A DNA stretch of 64,000 bases. Origin: Euborellia annulipes (Eukaryota > Arthropoda > Insecta > Dermaptera > Anisolabididae). The translations under genes were made by a program, and so were the position numbers. The DNA is taken from positions 1 through 64,000 of the forward strand of contig JAKCPI010026472.1 of assembly GCA_023213315.1 (NCBI GenBank). Reading direction: 5' to 3'. Of this stretch, positions 23,501 to 40,535 are shown piece after piece. Position 1 is the first letter of the stretch. Each line of letters starts with the position of its first letter. The notes under the pieces are model-generated. The model was given only the letters and a program-made list of their open reading frames with translations. It was not told the origin of the DNA and ran no database searches.

Positions 23501-26252
23501 CCAGGCTACGTAGCTCCAGGTGTCTTGCCTGGAACAGTCCCAGGCCCTGCATATCCGCATGTAATAATTTATTTAAAGTTTAATATTTATTTATATATAA
23601 ACACGAGGATATATCTTCTCTGATTAGGGACCAACATACTGCACATACCCAGTTTCTGGTAGAGGCCCTGTGTCGAGAGTCATCGGAAGAGCAACTGGTA
23701 TTGTTTCTGGTGTGCTAGGAACTGTGAGTTTTTTTAATTCTCTTATTTGGAAATGGGTCCTAAACCTAAAAAGACACTTAATATTTAAGCATGGATAAAT
23801 AACAAAGAATTTGGTTTTGGGAATGTTGAGGTTTAACAAAAAATTCGGATATTTTTATTTTTTTTTAATAAGATACAATTTTTAATAAGAACTTTTTGGA
23901 TATATTAATAAAATTTAAATTATAGATTACAAAAAACTTTTTGAATAATAATTTATTAATTCATTCCTAAGCGAAAATAAGTGTCTATAGCCAGCAGTGT
24001 TGTTTTGTTTGCTCAATTTGTCTTTGTATTTTTTGATTCTGTCATTTTTTAATTCCAGAAGAGTTATGGCTGTTTTCCTGTCTTAATTATTAATTATTTT
24101 TTATACTTGAACCTTTCAGTGTTGCTTATTTATTTTGTCTTTGTTTATTTAAAGCGAAAACACATATATGCACCGTGTGACGGGCTACCTACACTTGACC
24201 GTAGCTCGTCACACAGCATCACGCACCATATGACCGACTCATGGAAAGAATTCCGGCGTGTATAGTCAATGGACTAGATCACAATTCACTCTTCCCTGTT
24301 CTCACTGACAGTGTACTGTCACCGACAAAATTAAAATAATTTTAAACGGGTATCAGATGCGGTGATGTAAGAACTAATACAGGAACTTTACATTATGGAA
24401 TTCCCATGTTTTTTCCGTCACAGGGTGCGTTGTCTGTGCCCAGAAATGTGTGTTTACACCTATATTTCTAAATCGTTGTTTTTGCATTTGGAAAATTTGA
24501 CCATACCTAAGTCACCATATTGCAATAATAATCTACATGTATTAATTAAATATTCCAAATTTCGCAAATCTACGATATACTTTATCTATTTATTTATTTA
24601 TTTCCTTTAAAAATTTTTCATATTTTTTCTAAAAAAAAAAACAATGGAATTATCACATGAGAAAACTCATGAATGCTTAATTTCGTCACTCACTATTACC
24701 TAACCCCGGGAGGCAAACTGGAGCAAGTTTCAATTGATGTCCTTTTTTGTTTATTCATTAAAATAAAAATAGATGAATGTTTAGATTTAACTTGTTAGAT
24801 AAACTTAATAATTTAAGTTTATCTAATCTTTAGATATTTTAGTTTGATTCTTTAGAAATGTCAGATGACATGAGCCGGTAATAGGACCTTCGTTTTTGTC
24901 CTTGATTTTCAAAATTTAAATAAATTATTAATTAGAATTAGTAATAAACATAAAATTTGATTCAAACATATATATATCCAAACGTTGTTAGTTTATTAGT
25001 AAAAAAATCCCAATGTTTTGTTGTCATGTTTCGGCCTTTTTTAAAAAGATTTTTGGCACTTTCTAGATAAAATATTCGAGATTCTTCTAAAAAAAAATTT
25101 CTAAAGAGTAAAATTAATAATTTTATTAATTTCAGAGAAAACCGGGACATTGCTATTCGACTGGATACCATGGTAGTACCGGGTGTACTCCAGGCATGCC
25201 AGGATATGTAGGAACAGCCCCAGGTGTTTGTGTGGGAACAACTCCAGGCGCTCCATTAACAAAGGTTTGTTTATTTATCATCTTTTTACACCTATAATAA
25301 ATAGGGATCGAATAAGCTGCCAATTGCTAAATCCACACTATGCCTTTTGCCTCTTCCTCTTTCATTTCTCCTTGTTCCAGGGCCCAGATTTGTTCAACTT
25401 CAAGGGCCGATCTGCCCTCCTCCCAAATGACGTCCCTTCAGCAATGATCTTTTTAAAATCTTCATTTATTTTTTTATCTTTGTTCCTCTCTTAACTGTGG
25501 CTTTTTAGGCTATTGGTCACTATTGACCATTTGGGCATTCATTTTCCAAAAAATTATTTTAATTGCAAGTGAATATACTTCTAGTGAGTTCGCTTTCCAA
25601 ACGCCTTGCCTCTTGTAATTAATTAATTTTTACTTACAATGACTCGCTGATATACTTTCTCTTCTCCTATTTGTATATTACTATTTGATATGGCTTCTTT
25701 TATTTTGGGCTCATCTTTTATCATTTTATTTCTATGATTACGCTGCAATTGTTGTGGGTAACAAATGGGTTTCTTTATTGGAGCGTAAAAAATTTCACTG
25801 ACAATGTTCAAATAAAATACTTCGGGCTGACTTGTATTTTTTTTTTCGTCTTCTGATTATACTACGGCGTTCCTTCGCACTTATTATAAAATAAAATTTA
25901 ATAAAACATGATAAAATATCACCTAAGACTTGATAAATTTGAGATTAGAGAAAATGAACAAGGTCAAGTAGTCATTCGTTGTATTCTCTTATTTGGTTCA
26001 GTAGGTCTATCATCATTAGTTATATATATATATTATTAACTTATAATAAATACATACATTTATTTGCAGCGTGAACAGAAGAGGCAAAAAAAGGCAGCTA
26101 AAAGGGCTCTGAAATATGGATTACCAGTTGCTGGAGTTGGTCTCGGCGCTTATGCACTTCATAAATCTACGCATCATAAACATCATCATCATCATCGCCA
26201 TGGCCATAAGTCTAGTAGCAGCAGTAGCAGCAGCAGCAGCGAAGAAGAATAA
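20523..26252 (+). CDS. galectin-like lectin with His/Ser/Glu-rich tail
   Basis: Seven coding exons: 20523-20543, 20607-20695, 22431-22638, 23375-23560, 23628-23723, 25136-25264, 26070-26252; 304 codons with stop. Residues about 8-135 form one galectin fold: IEGGFNSGRMVRIQGSI, then LHLSIR, VRNS and WGPEER, then a FADF...HQRVTNLAIDG strand. Of the usual beta-galactoside set (HxNPR, VxN, WxxExR), Val-Asn and Trp-Glu-Arg are present, but HxNPR reads HLSIR, so Asn is Ser and binding specificity may differ. After it comes a Pro/Gly/Tyr/Cys-rich stretch (STPGYVAPGV, TPGMPGYVGTAPG), a basic patch (REQKRQKKAAKRA), a Gly-rich hydrophobic run (LPVAGVGLGAYAL), a His cluster and a ten-Ser run ending EEE. 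No signal peptide is visible, as is usual for galectins. The start is the only in-frame ATG before a good donor. Introns carry nested MITEs. Confidence 0.85.
21239..21412 (+). mobile_element. SINE family I, headless copy
   Basis: Begins at the TTTGGATACCAAA palindrome; body and A-rich tail present, tRNA-like head absent. Confidence 0.6.
21445..21642. mobile_element. Tc1/mariner-type MITE C, copy 1
   Basis: TIR block GTCCCACCCATGCGTTTTCT with its inverse; part of the left end is deleted compared with 26377-26585. Confidence 0.6.
21641..21750 (+). repeat. near-perfect 45-bp hairpin
   Basis: Arms 21641-21685 and 21706-21750 pair over 45 bases with one position that would be G-U in RNA from the plus strand; 20-base loop. 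It lies in the sense orientation inside galectin intron 2, so it would be in the pre-mRNA. Palindromic MITE or small-RNA precursor. Confidence 0.6.
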
Positions 26253-26376
26253 AAGGCAGCCTTTGAATGTTAGATATTTGATCTTTCTTTTTGCATTTTC
26301 TTACTTTAATCAAAATTGCATTTATTTTAAAATTTTTAGTCAAAAAATGAGTCACAAGCGAAACAGTGCAATTGTA

Positions 26377-26585
26377 CAGTGAAGGACAATATTAAGTCCC
26401 ACCCATGTGTTTTCTACTTGTGATTATTTCATTGTTTTTATAAAAGAATATGAAAATCTTTATTGGAAATTTTCAGGGTTTGAACCATGAAAGTTTCCAT
26501 TAAAAATATATAATATTTTTTTAAAGACAATGAAATAATCACAAGTAGAAAACGCATGGGTGGGACTTAATATTGTCCTTCACTG
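26377..26585. mobile_element. Tc1/mariner-type MITE C, copy 2 (intact ends)
   Basis: Ends CAGTGAAGGACAATATTAAG and the inverse, flanked by TA. Reference copy for family C. Confidence 0.75.
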
Positions 26586-26587
26586 TA

Positions 26588-26824
26588 CAATCGAAGGTTT
26601 ACTTTGTTTGAAAGTTGCAGATAGAGAAACAGGTTAATGAAATAAAATAAAATTTATTTATCAGGATTTATTTGTGACAAGTCGACCAACTGCAGTAAAT
26701 TGGTTTCGTATTAAATAACCATCATGAGGTCTGTATATCAAATAAATCGTGATAAATAAATTTTATTTTATTTCATTAACCTGGATCTCCATCTGCAGCT
26801 TTCAAGCAAAGTCTCTCCGATTGT
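26588..26824. repeat. palindrome between two MITEs
   Basis: Arms begin CAATCGAAGG / GTTTGAAAG and contain AATAAAATAAAATTTATTTA; pair inverted to the right end. The spacer carries a hammerhead-like string on the minus strand (CTCATGATGG ... ACGAAACC) with one core base changed. MITE C abuts it on the left and MITE D on the right. Confidence 0.6.
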
Positions 26825-26825
26825 A

Positions 26826-27044
26826 CAGTGAGCGCCACAATTAAGTCCCCACCTGATAGCTTTAGCATTAAGTATACCTATGTATATGTTAAATGGTGAA
26901 ATAATTTTAAATTTGAAAAGGTAAAATAAAATAATCTCTACCAGATTTTACGTTTTACCTTTTCGGTCATTAAAATTATTTCACTAGACACCATATACTT
27001 AAGGTTAAAGCTATCAGGAGGGGACTTAATTGTGGCGCTCACTA
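26826..27044. mobile_element. Tc1/mariner-type MITE D, copy 1
   Basis: Ends CAGTGAGCGCCACAATTAAG and inverse GTGGCGCTCACTA, flanked by TA. Confidence 0.7.
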
Positions 27045-27693
27045 TACAACGGCCAACGGCCCAAAAAAATGAATATTCATATTCTTATAAAAATAATTGA
27101 TATAGCCTAAATATAAGTATAAATGGGTAAAGGGAAGTCTAAATAAATGTTTGGGAAAAATATAAAGTTAAATTATTATTTTATAATACATTTATTTCAA
27201 TTTTTTTAATTTTACAAAATAATAATATTTTCAGATAAAGATATAACTTTATTTTGTTGAGATGAATTAAATTTAAGTCTCTCTTAATTTTTTTTTTTTT
27301 TTTTTTTACTTTTTATTAAACTTTATTTTAGAAAAGGAAAATTTTTATTTTTTTTCTATAAATTTTTTCAAGCTGATTAGCTATTTTAATCTACTACCAT
27401 ATAATAAAGAAATTTTGATTTTTCATGTACTGTTCTGCTCTAGAGAGGAGACATGAGCTTAGTCTTCCAAAACATCTTTTTTTAATGCAACTGAAGGGTA
27501 AAAGCTACTTTTAAGATTACACTTCAGATATATGAGTCGAAGTGGGTTAGCTTAACTAAAAACCAGACCTTTTTGTTATAAAAAATTGCATAAATAAATC
27601 TGGTATGGGAGGGGGGGGGGGAGAATTATTAGAAAAATATGAAACCAAGAGGAAAAAAAATTAACTATTTTGTTATAAGATTAATGTAATAAT
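27045..27693. other. AT-rich gene-free stretch
   Basis: Downstream of the galectin gene; homopolymers and a G-run at about 27607 only. Confidence 0.5.
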
Positions 27694-27925
27694 TAGAGCC
27701 CGGATTTTTATGCAGTAAAAACCGCTAAATATGCCATATAATATGCAGTAAAAGTATTAAAATATGCAGCCAAATATGCAATATATTTATGGCAAAAATA
27801 TTAAGAAAATGGCTTCAAATTAAAGGTAAATCATGATTTCTACTGATGTAAAACTAATGGTGTTTTATTTTTTGGAAGGAAATGATAGAAAAAAAAAAAT
27901 TGGTCTCACAATAAAAACTAAATTT

Positions 27926-27956
<31 letters not shown>

Positions 27957-28689
27957 CAGAGCAATCCATTGCGAAATTTTTGAATCAAACGAGGACCCCT
28001 GTTTTGGCATTTTTTTTCTTTAATTAATTTGACTTCGAACTATGGAACTAAGGGCGAATCCAGAGGTGTGTCTCGGGGGGGGTAATCTGGTGTGACTCGT
28101 CGCACAGCACACTATTTTTCCTTAATTTCGGTAATTTAAAGGCGCATTTCTGTACTTGTTTGCCAGAATATAAATACAAATCAAATTTTTTAAGTATTAA
28201 TTTTTAAAATTTTACATTAAAAATAAATTTTTTTTTTCCAAAAAAAAGTATTTTTTAAGTCTCAGAGTGGGGGGGGTAATTACCCCCCTTTACCCCCCCT
28301 TGTATCCGCCCTTGAACACAACTGACTTGATATTCACCCAACGAAAATTCTAGCAAAATTAAATTTATTTCTTTAAAGAGGATATAAAGAATAAAAAATA
28401 TATAGTTATTTATTTTTTACAATGTAATAAAGGATTCAAACTTTTTTTTTTTTTTTGTTTTTAGAAAAAAAAATTAAAATAAATTGAAACTTTTACTGAA
28501 AAAAAAAATTAAAATATCCAAAAAGTCTTAAATATGAAACTTTATGCAATATTGACCAAATATGCAAAAATATACAATATAGAATTTAAACCCTAGCTCC
28601 AAGGGGGCATGATTCGGATAGAAAATTGGTTTTCAGTGACGTACCTATTAGCAAATAGAATATGCAATTGCATAGGAATCCGGGCTCTA
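27694..28689. mobile_element. hAT-like element F, copy 1, with nested MITE
   Basis: Ends TAGAGCCCGGATTTTTATGCA-type and inverse CCGGGCTCTA; GTAATAAT on both sides (27686-27693, 28690-28697). The interior has repeated ATATGCA blocks. MITE B (28049-28314) is nested inside, at the same place as in the copy at 47099. Confidence 0.75.
28049..28314. mobile_element. MITE B nested in element F
   Basis: Left TAAGGGCGAATCCAGAGG, right GTATCCGCCCTTG, G-tracts next to both ends, and an AATCTGGTGTGACTCG block shared with repeat A hairpins. Confidence 0.65.
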
Positions 28690-28697
28690 GTAATAAT

Positions 28698-29182
28698 GAA
28701 TTAGCTTCATCCTTTAAATGAATCTTTATAATTAATCATCATTAATCTTTCACCCCGATCACTAAAAAAAATTAAATGTTATAATATAATAAATCAATAT
28801 ATTGCTTGTATATTTTTATAAATTAAAAGTATTTATTTTTGTACATTCATATATATTAATATATATAATGTTATATATATAATTATATACTGTATTTGAA
28901 TATTTTATAGATATTTATCAACACCTTTATTTTATATTGTATGTTATATATATATTTGATATATTTTTGAGATAGTTAACATTTATTAAAACTATTTATT
29001 TATTTAAGAGTTTATTTGCTATTTTTTCATTTTTCTCTTCCTTACGAGAATTCAGCTTAATGTCGAGGAATAAAAATATTTTTTTTCATGATCAATTAAG
29101 TGTTAAAAGACCCGAGAATCCTCAGAAGAAAAATTTTAAATATATACTGTATATTACCAGAGAATTGAAATATTTTACTAAT
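28698..29182. other. AT-rich gene-free stretch
   Basis: (TA)-rich runs near 28790-28960; no element recognised. Confidence 0.5.
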
Positions 29183-29850
29183 AAAAATCTGGTGTGACTG
29201 GCGCACAGCACACAACTTTCTCTTACCTTCGGTAATCGAAAGTTGTGTTCTGTGCTGTCCACCAGATTTTTTGTGTCGACATATATTTAGTTCCCGACAG
29301 TACGGAACATTTGAATTCATATGTAAAATTTATAAGTATGGGTAAATATTTATATTTTGTTACCATGGCAACCATTTCTCCTATCTTCCCTATGAAATAC
29401 AAGAGTAAAGTGGTCTTCAAAAGATTTCAATTGCAAAATGAGAATATACATTTTAAAGAGAATCTAAAAATTAATTGATTTTTGAATTTAAAAAAAAATC
29501 GTTGGAGCAAATTTTGAGAAAATCGAAAAAAACTGAAAAAGTACATCAGTAAAGTACTAGTACTCTTTGGCCGATTTTGATTAAAAGCTTATTTTTCCGG
29601 TCCCGGGGGTGTTTAACTTAAATATAAAATTTCAGCCTCATAGCTCAATTCCTTCATGCTTAAAATTGAACACAGACACACACACACACACACACACAGA
29701 CAGACCATGTCGCGGAAACCACTTTTTGGATTCAGGGGACCTCAAAACTTGTATATCCATCAAAATCTCGACATCGAATTTTTGACATGAATCCAATACT
29801 TTCTCTATATATATATATATTACATATATACATAGGTAAGAGAAAGTAAA
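29183..29850 (-). repeat. repeat A, copy 4 (near full length)
   Basis: Inverse of the 8445 and 51480 copies: hairpin 29183-29271 first, ATGGCAACCAT, CAGTAAAGTACTAGTACTCT, (CA)n at about 29677, and the ACTTTCTCTATATA end. Confidence 0.75.
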
Positions 29851-29921
29851 AATAAAACGAGAAAAAATATATAATCACATTTGTATCAAAGAATAACAAA
29901 TAAAGTTAAGATTATTATTAT

Positions 29922-30079
29922 GCCCTCGGGACTTGCTGTAGTGGTTAGCATGCTTGCCATCTGTACCAAGGGTCGCGGTCCCGTCTCATGAGACAAAAAT
30001 TTATTTCAATCTAATTGGCAACCAATAAATTGAAATAAATAGAGACGGGGTCTAAATGGCCACCAATGCGAAAAAAAAA
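29922..30079 (+). mobile_element. SINE family II, full-length copy
   Basis: Head GCCCTCGGGACTTGCTGTAG then GTGGTTAGCATG (A-box type), degenerate B-box, body ATTGAAATAAATAGAGACGG, A-tail. Flanks AGATTATTATTAT and AGATTATTAATAT look like a slightly diverged target duplication. The head is close to family I, so the two families probably share an ancestor. Confidence 0.65.
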
Positions 30080-30267
30080 GATTATTAATATATCAAAGGT
30101 TATTAGATAGTTCTGATTTTTCGCGCATGAGGGAGTCGCGGTCATGGACATCTATCTGTAAACAGATCGGGCCACTTTATATTCTTTGCTTGATTCCTAG
30201 AGCGTCCTTTTAATCTCAGTAACCATAACATTTTGTAACAACAGATTAAAAAAAAAAAATAACCGCA

Positions 30268-30696
30268 ATGTCCGAAAATAAGGTAATTATTTAACGAAAC
30301 TGTCTTTTTATGTTTTAGTAGTAAAAACTGTTTTCTAATATAATTTTTACTTAGGACATCAAAATCGAACATATTAACCTAAAAGTAATTGGACCGGACG
30401 GAACCATTGTTAAATTTAAAATAAAAAAAAATGCTCCTATAAAAAAATTGATGGCAGCTTATTGTAAACGTATGGTATGTATTGTCTTTTTATCAAGTTT
30501 TATTCTTAAAAATCAAGTATACACTTGGATAATTTATACATTATTGAAATAGGGGAAAGCAATACAAGAAACATTATTTCGATTCGATGGCCAGGCGATA
30601 GGCGAAGATGATACCCCTTTTACAATGGAAATGGAAGAAGATGACACAATTGAAGTTTATCAAAGACAAATAGGAGGTCGTGGCCTTCTTCTCTAA
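30268..30696 (+). CDS. SUMO: SUMO, copy A
   Basis: Small ubiquitin-like modifier joined to lysines of nuclear proteins. Exons 30268-30282, 30355-30474, 30553-30696; 92 residues, standard SUMO length. Seen: [42 protein letters not shown], and the C-terminal Gly-Gly in QRQIGG followed by a five-residue RGLLL tail that a SUMO protease would remove. IKIE near the N-terminus fits the sumoylation consensus, so chain formation is possible. The usual QTGG reads QIGG. Copy B at 36584 has the same exon layout; intron 1 of the two differs at only one of 72 bases. Confidence 0.92.
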
Positions 30697-31270
30697 TGTT
30701 AATATTTATTTAATTAATTACAATAATAGATTAAGATATTTAAAGTTATTTTCTTTCCTTATCCTTTTCTCTATAGTTATATCTGAAAACTCTTGGGTTA
30801 CACTAGTCGACAAGGTTTTTTTCACAAGAAATCTGATTAGTGAATCTAGTGCATTTTTTCATTCTGAATTCAGATATGTAGTTAGAATTTTTCCATCAGG
30901 CACAGTTTTAGAGATATAGAGCAAAATAGATTTTAATAGAAAAAGTGCTCTAAAACGGCTTTTATTTAGAATGTTCAAATTATTTTTAACGCGATACCCC
31001 GTCAAATTATGCAGATAGTTAGAATACATATAAATTTTAAGTTTCATTCCAATCGGAGGTCATTTAGACGTGCCGCAAACGGCTTAAAGTTTAGAAAAAT
31101 CGAAATTTTCAAGATTTTTTTTGCTTTGGTCACCCCTAATACAATTTTGGATATCCCGGAATGCCTGAATATATGTACGATATTCTATAGTTCTTTAGCT
31201 TTCTAAAAATCATTCATTCATAAAAATCTGCTAATTATTAACGAAATTATTAACAAAAACGTGAGCAAAG

Positions 31271-31670
31271 AAAAAAAATCTGGTGTGACTGGCGCACAGC
31301 ACACAACTTTCTCTTACCTTCGGTAATCGAAAGTTGTGTTCTGTGCTTGTCACACCAGATTTTTCGTGTCGAAATATATTTAGTTCCCGACAGTACGGAA
31401 CATATGAATTCAGATGTAAAATTTATAAGTGTGGGAAAATATTTATATTTTGTTACCATGGCAACCATTTCTTCTATATTCCCTATGAAATACAAGAGTA
31501 AAGTGGTCTTCAGAAGATTTCAATTGCAAAATGAGAATATACATTTTAAAGAGCATCTAAAAAATAATTGATTTTTGAATTTAAAAAAAAATCGTTGGAG
31601 CAAATTTTGAGAAAATCGAAAAAAACTGAAAAAGTACATCAGTAAAGTACTAGTACTCTTTGGAGTTAAA
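31271..31670 (-). repeat. repeat A, copy 5 (half element)
   Basis: Hairpin 31271-31364 and adjacent body up to the AGTACTAGTACTCTTTGG block, where it stops. The 81- and 74-residue frames are repeat shadows. Confidence 0.7.
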
Positions 31671-31744
31671 GTACTGTTTTAGAAATAAAAATAAAAAATG
31701 AAACTGGAAGATTAAGAAACAAAAATTGAAATTAAAATAAAATA

Positions 31745-31750
31745 TTTATT
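31745..31750 (-). terminator. AATAAA poly(A) signal of RPB10
   Basis: TTTATT on the plus strand, i.e. AATAAA on the RPB10 strand, about 100 bases after its stop codon. Other AATAAA-like strings are close, so the choice is uncertain. Confidence 0.4.
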
Positions 31751-31850
31751 AACATAGAAAATAATTTAATAAAATACATTAGTAAGTTTACTTAAAATAA
31801 ATCATCTTTTTTTGGTCAAATCTCAGGTAATAATTATAATTAGGTGGTTA

Positions 31851-36583
<4,733 letters not shown>

Positions 36584-37008
36584 ATGTCGGAAGAAAAGAA
36601 GGTAATTATTTAACGAAACTGTCTTTTTATGTTTTAGTAGTAAAAACTGTTTTCTAATATAATTTTTGCTTAGGAAATTAAAAACGAACACATTAACCTA
36701 AAAGTATTGGGCCAGGACGGCGCTATTGTTCAATTTAAAATTAAAAAAAATACCCCAATGAAAAAATTAATGACAGCTTATTGTAGTCGAGTGGTAAGTA
36801 TTGTTCTTTTATCTAGTGTCATTCATAAAAATCAAATATCTAATTTGTATATTATTGTTAATAGGGATTAGCAATACTTGCGACAAGATTTCGATTTGAT
36901 GGCCAGGCGATAGGCGAAGATGATACCCCTTTTTCATTGGAAATGGAAGAAGGTGACACAATTGAAGTTTATCAACCACAAACAGGAGGCGGTGGAGACG
37001 CAGACTAA
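36584..37008 (+). CDS. SUMO: SUMO, copy B
   Basis: Exons 36584-36601, 36674-36793, 36865-37008; 93 residues. Same fold signature as copy A ([35 protein letters not shown]) and a standard QTGG before a GGDAD tail. The N-terminal IKNE fits the sumoylation consensus. Its C-terminus is more typical than copy A's, so B may be the main SUMO gene and A a diverging duplicate. Exon 2 differs from copy A at about 23 of 120 bases, far more than intron 1. Both copies sit on the plus strand and flank RPB10. Confidence 0.93.
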
Positions 37009-38956
37009 AATCTAAACTTTAATATATTCTCCTCCGTTAATGTTAAATATATTTCATAAATTACACGAGTAGATTATCTTAAATTATTTTCCTTCCATAT
37101 CTTTTTCTCTTTGGCTATAAACTTTTTGGGTTAGTGGAAAACGAACGACTTTACTATGCCAACTATTTCTATGTTTTATACTTTTTGTTCTCCAACTTTA
37201 TTAAAACACCATTATTTTAGAAAGGATCTCATTGCTTGATATATTGTACATTAGAAAGGGACGATGTCAATGTCATAATATACAATTCTAGGATAAGAAT
37301 ACATGAAATCATTATGATGTGCTACCACCTGTACATACTGTAGTCCTGGTTTTATTTTTTGTATAAGATTTAAAGCTAGTAGCAGAGTAGGACGGATCAG
37401 ATCATAAAAATAATCTTGAATTACTTTAATACATCCATTTATTGGTATGCTGCATTGCAGCTTGAGGACGATAGTCCTTAGGAATTAAGCAATTTTTGAA
37501 ATTCGTTAGATACCTTTTAGTAAACTTAAACATTCTTTTATTACTTTCAAGATATAAAACATGGAAATAGATGGACTTTCCACATACATATACCAGAACA
37601 ACTTCATTTTTTATTTCTTATCAATTTAAAATTTTTTATAGACTTTATTTTGATAAAAGATTAATGTAATGTTATAGTTTACATTTTTTTTAACGTGTTC
37701 AAAACAGCCAAGAGAAAACTTTATATTATTTTTTTATTTTACTCAGCCATCATTTTTCATTTCATCAGATTAAAATTTTATTATATGTAAACATTCATTC
37801 GATTAAAAAAAAAATATAAAAAAAGATATTTTTGATCACACAAATATATAAAATTCATTAATCTTACAAATGATTTTTAAAAAAATTCATTTGGGATTAA
37901 ATGAAAAATAAAAAGAATTTCTTTTTTTTAACATCTTACAAAAGTTAACATATTTTTTTATATATATAAAATAGTATTAATTTGTATGTACTTTAACAAT
38001 AAATATTCTTTTTCTATTAAAATTTACTATTTCCACTTTCGTAACTACCTAAAAATAAGCATTTAATATCCATAATTTAATTGTTAAATGTTTAGCCAGG
38101 TTTGTGCTTAAATTTCATGCAGTTACAAACAAAGAAGCGGTGAGCCTGAAGGGTCCTTATCGGAGCACGTTCCAATTTTGGAAATAAGATTTCTGGAAAT
38201 TCGAGACCAACCAGATTATTTATCTTACATTCTTTAAACTTTAACAAGAACAAATTTATTTTTAATCGGACTATACTAAATTTTTTATTTCTATTATTAC
38301 TTTTTTATTATATTTGCTAAACAATAATATAAACATGTTATATATAATACAAATATAGTTGAAATGTTTATAGTTTCTTTCTTAAAGCTTATGAAACTAA
38401 AAGAAAAAACTTTTATAAATGTAAGCAAAAAAAATTTATAAATAAAATATTTTTAATTTATAATTATATTGTGATAAAATTAATTGTACACTTTATTTCA
38501 AAAAAAATTGTGTAATATTTTCGCTAATACTGCCACAAAATAAAATGAACAATCCCATTTTTTATTTTGACTTCTGGAATTAAATCTCTAGGTCTTTGCC
38601 ACATATCTTGTGAAATCTTAGGCGATTTCTAATTATTGCTTATGCAAAATAAAATGGGCTTTATCCAATTTATTTTGATATTGGTGGCACTAGCGTCCCC
38701 AGGGGGGGATATATATACTTTTTTCTCGCTCAAATATTTCTCTATAGTGTATAGGGATTCCTTTAAAAGATGGGTTTTAAGACTTTTTGAAGATGGCTAC
38801 TAAGCGAGAGTGGCGGATCATTATGAATTATTGAAATTAAACAATACAAATGTTGCCTATTTCTGTTCTATATCCTCTTAAATTATCTTCGGGCAATGAC
38901 CAGCGAAATATGTTCTGACACCAGTCTTCAAAATTGTACCGTTTTGTTTTCGGACT
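37009..38956. other. AT-rich gene-free stretch
   Basis: The first 150 bases resemble the sequence after SUMO copy A, so the duplication extends past the stop. The rest shows no exon or element. Confidence 0.5.
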
Positions 38957-39102
38957 CATGGGCGTAACTAGAGAATTGGCTGGGGGGGGGGGGGCATGGG
39001 AGCAGCTATCCTCCGGAGTGCTTGGAAAGCCCCATATTTTCTCAATTTTTCTTGGGGCAGGGAGCTTTCTGGGGGAGGAGGCACCCCCTAGTTAGGTCCA
39101 TG
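38957..39102. mobile_element. MITE with CATGGGCGTAACTAG ends
   Basis: Left CATGGGCGTAACTAG with G-run, right CCCCTAGTTAGGTCCATG. Same family as 41222-41439. No target duplication seen. Confidence 0.5.
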
Positions 39103-39290
39103 CCTCTCCCTCCCCCTAACGCGTTACTTAATATGTGGACAACCCCTAAGGTATTTATTTAAAATTTATATAATATTCGTTTATTTAATAAAAATTGGGA
39201 GTGCGGAGATTGCTAATAAAGAGAATTTAAAAAAAAAAAACCTGAAAATTTTATATACAGATAAAAGGGAAAATTTCAGAGAATATAGAA

Positions 39291-39471
39291 CAGGGCCGGA
39301 TCTGGGGGGGGGGGGGGGGGGGGGGGCCCCGGGGGGGAGATATGGGGGGGGGGAAATAAAAAAAAAATATTAAAAAAAAAAAAAAAAAAAAATAATTATT
39401 TTTTTAAAAAAAAAATTATGAGGGGGGGGAAAAAAAAATTCCCCCCCCCCAAAAAAAACCCTCGTCCCTGG
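39291..39471. mobile_element. hAT-like MITE with homopolymer-corrupted interior
   Basis: Left CAGGGCCGGATCTGG, right CCTCGTCCCTGG, ATATAGAA on both sides. The interior is almost only G, A, T and C runs, which suggests low-quality consensus. Confidence 0.5.
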
Positions 39472-40119
39472 ATATAGAACGATAATCCTTTTTACTATTA
39501 TTTGATTGGTTGAACGGATGTTTAGATTAAAGAAAAAATATATTCTTAATTATTCAATTTTAGTTCCATGTGAATATTCTCTAGGAAATTCTAAACTCAT
39601 TACAAAAAATCCGATGCGAATTGGATGCGAGGTTTAAGAGTTATAGACAATTGAATTATCAAATTTTTTATTCCTTTCCAATGTAATTATTTCCGGGCTC
39701 TTAAATTGGCCAAAGGAGGGGAGGGTGGCGAGTTGCAGGTTCCCCCTCCCCGCTGCTCTGATTGTCGCCAGGCGCCCTCCCCTCGATTCTAAGAAATATT
39801 ATTTCTCTTTTTATTAATAATAATTTAATAGCTTTTAAGTCAAATTTTTTTTTTGGACATTTGGAAGAATTATAAAAATTGAACGAGAAAAAAAAAATTA
39901 ATTAAGCAGTCAGATAATATTGCCAAATAAATGCTAGTTATATATTTAGTTAGATGTAAAATCTTTCAATTTTTCATCATCACATGGTTGTTATATTTAT
40001 TTGAACACAAGCGATATTTCGAGCTTGTATTACTGTAGGGTAGTTAAATATCAAAGGGTAAAATTTAATTTAGATTAAATGATTTGAGTACTTAAAACAA
40101 TTATCACAAAAAATTACTG
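39472..40119. other. gene-free stretch
   Basis: No exon or shared repeat found. A pyrimidine/G-rich patch lies near 39715-39785. Confidence 0.45.
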
Positions 40120-40535
40120 ATGTACTTTTTAAAAGGGCATCTAATTAATTGATTTATATGAATTTTAATCTAAAAAGTAAAAGATTTAAATTCTGTTGCC
40201 ATGGCAACCATTTCACCTATCTTTCCTATGAAGAACAAGAGTAAAGTGGTCTTCAGAAGATTTCAACGGCAAAATAAGAACATACATTTTAAAGAGCATC
40301 TAAAAAATAATTGATTTATTAATTTAAAAAAAAATCGTTAGAGCGAATTTTGAGAAAATCGAAAAAAAAAAACAGAAAAACTACATCAGTAAAGTACTAG
40401 TACTTTTTGGCTGATTTTGATTAAAAGCTTATTTCCACGCCTCAGGGGGTGTCTAAATTAAATATAAAATTTCACCCTCCTAGCTCAATTCTTTCATGCT
40501 TAAAATTGAACACACATAGGCAAGAGAATGTAAAA
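40120..40535 (-). repeat. repeat A, partial copy 6
   Basis: Contains GCCATGGCAACCAT, TACATCAGTAAAGTACTAGT and the GCTCAATTCTTTCATGCTTA block in minus orientation; the terminal hairpin is missing. Confidence 0.65.
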
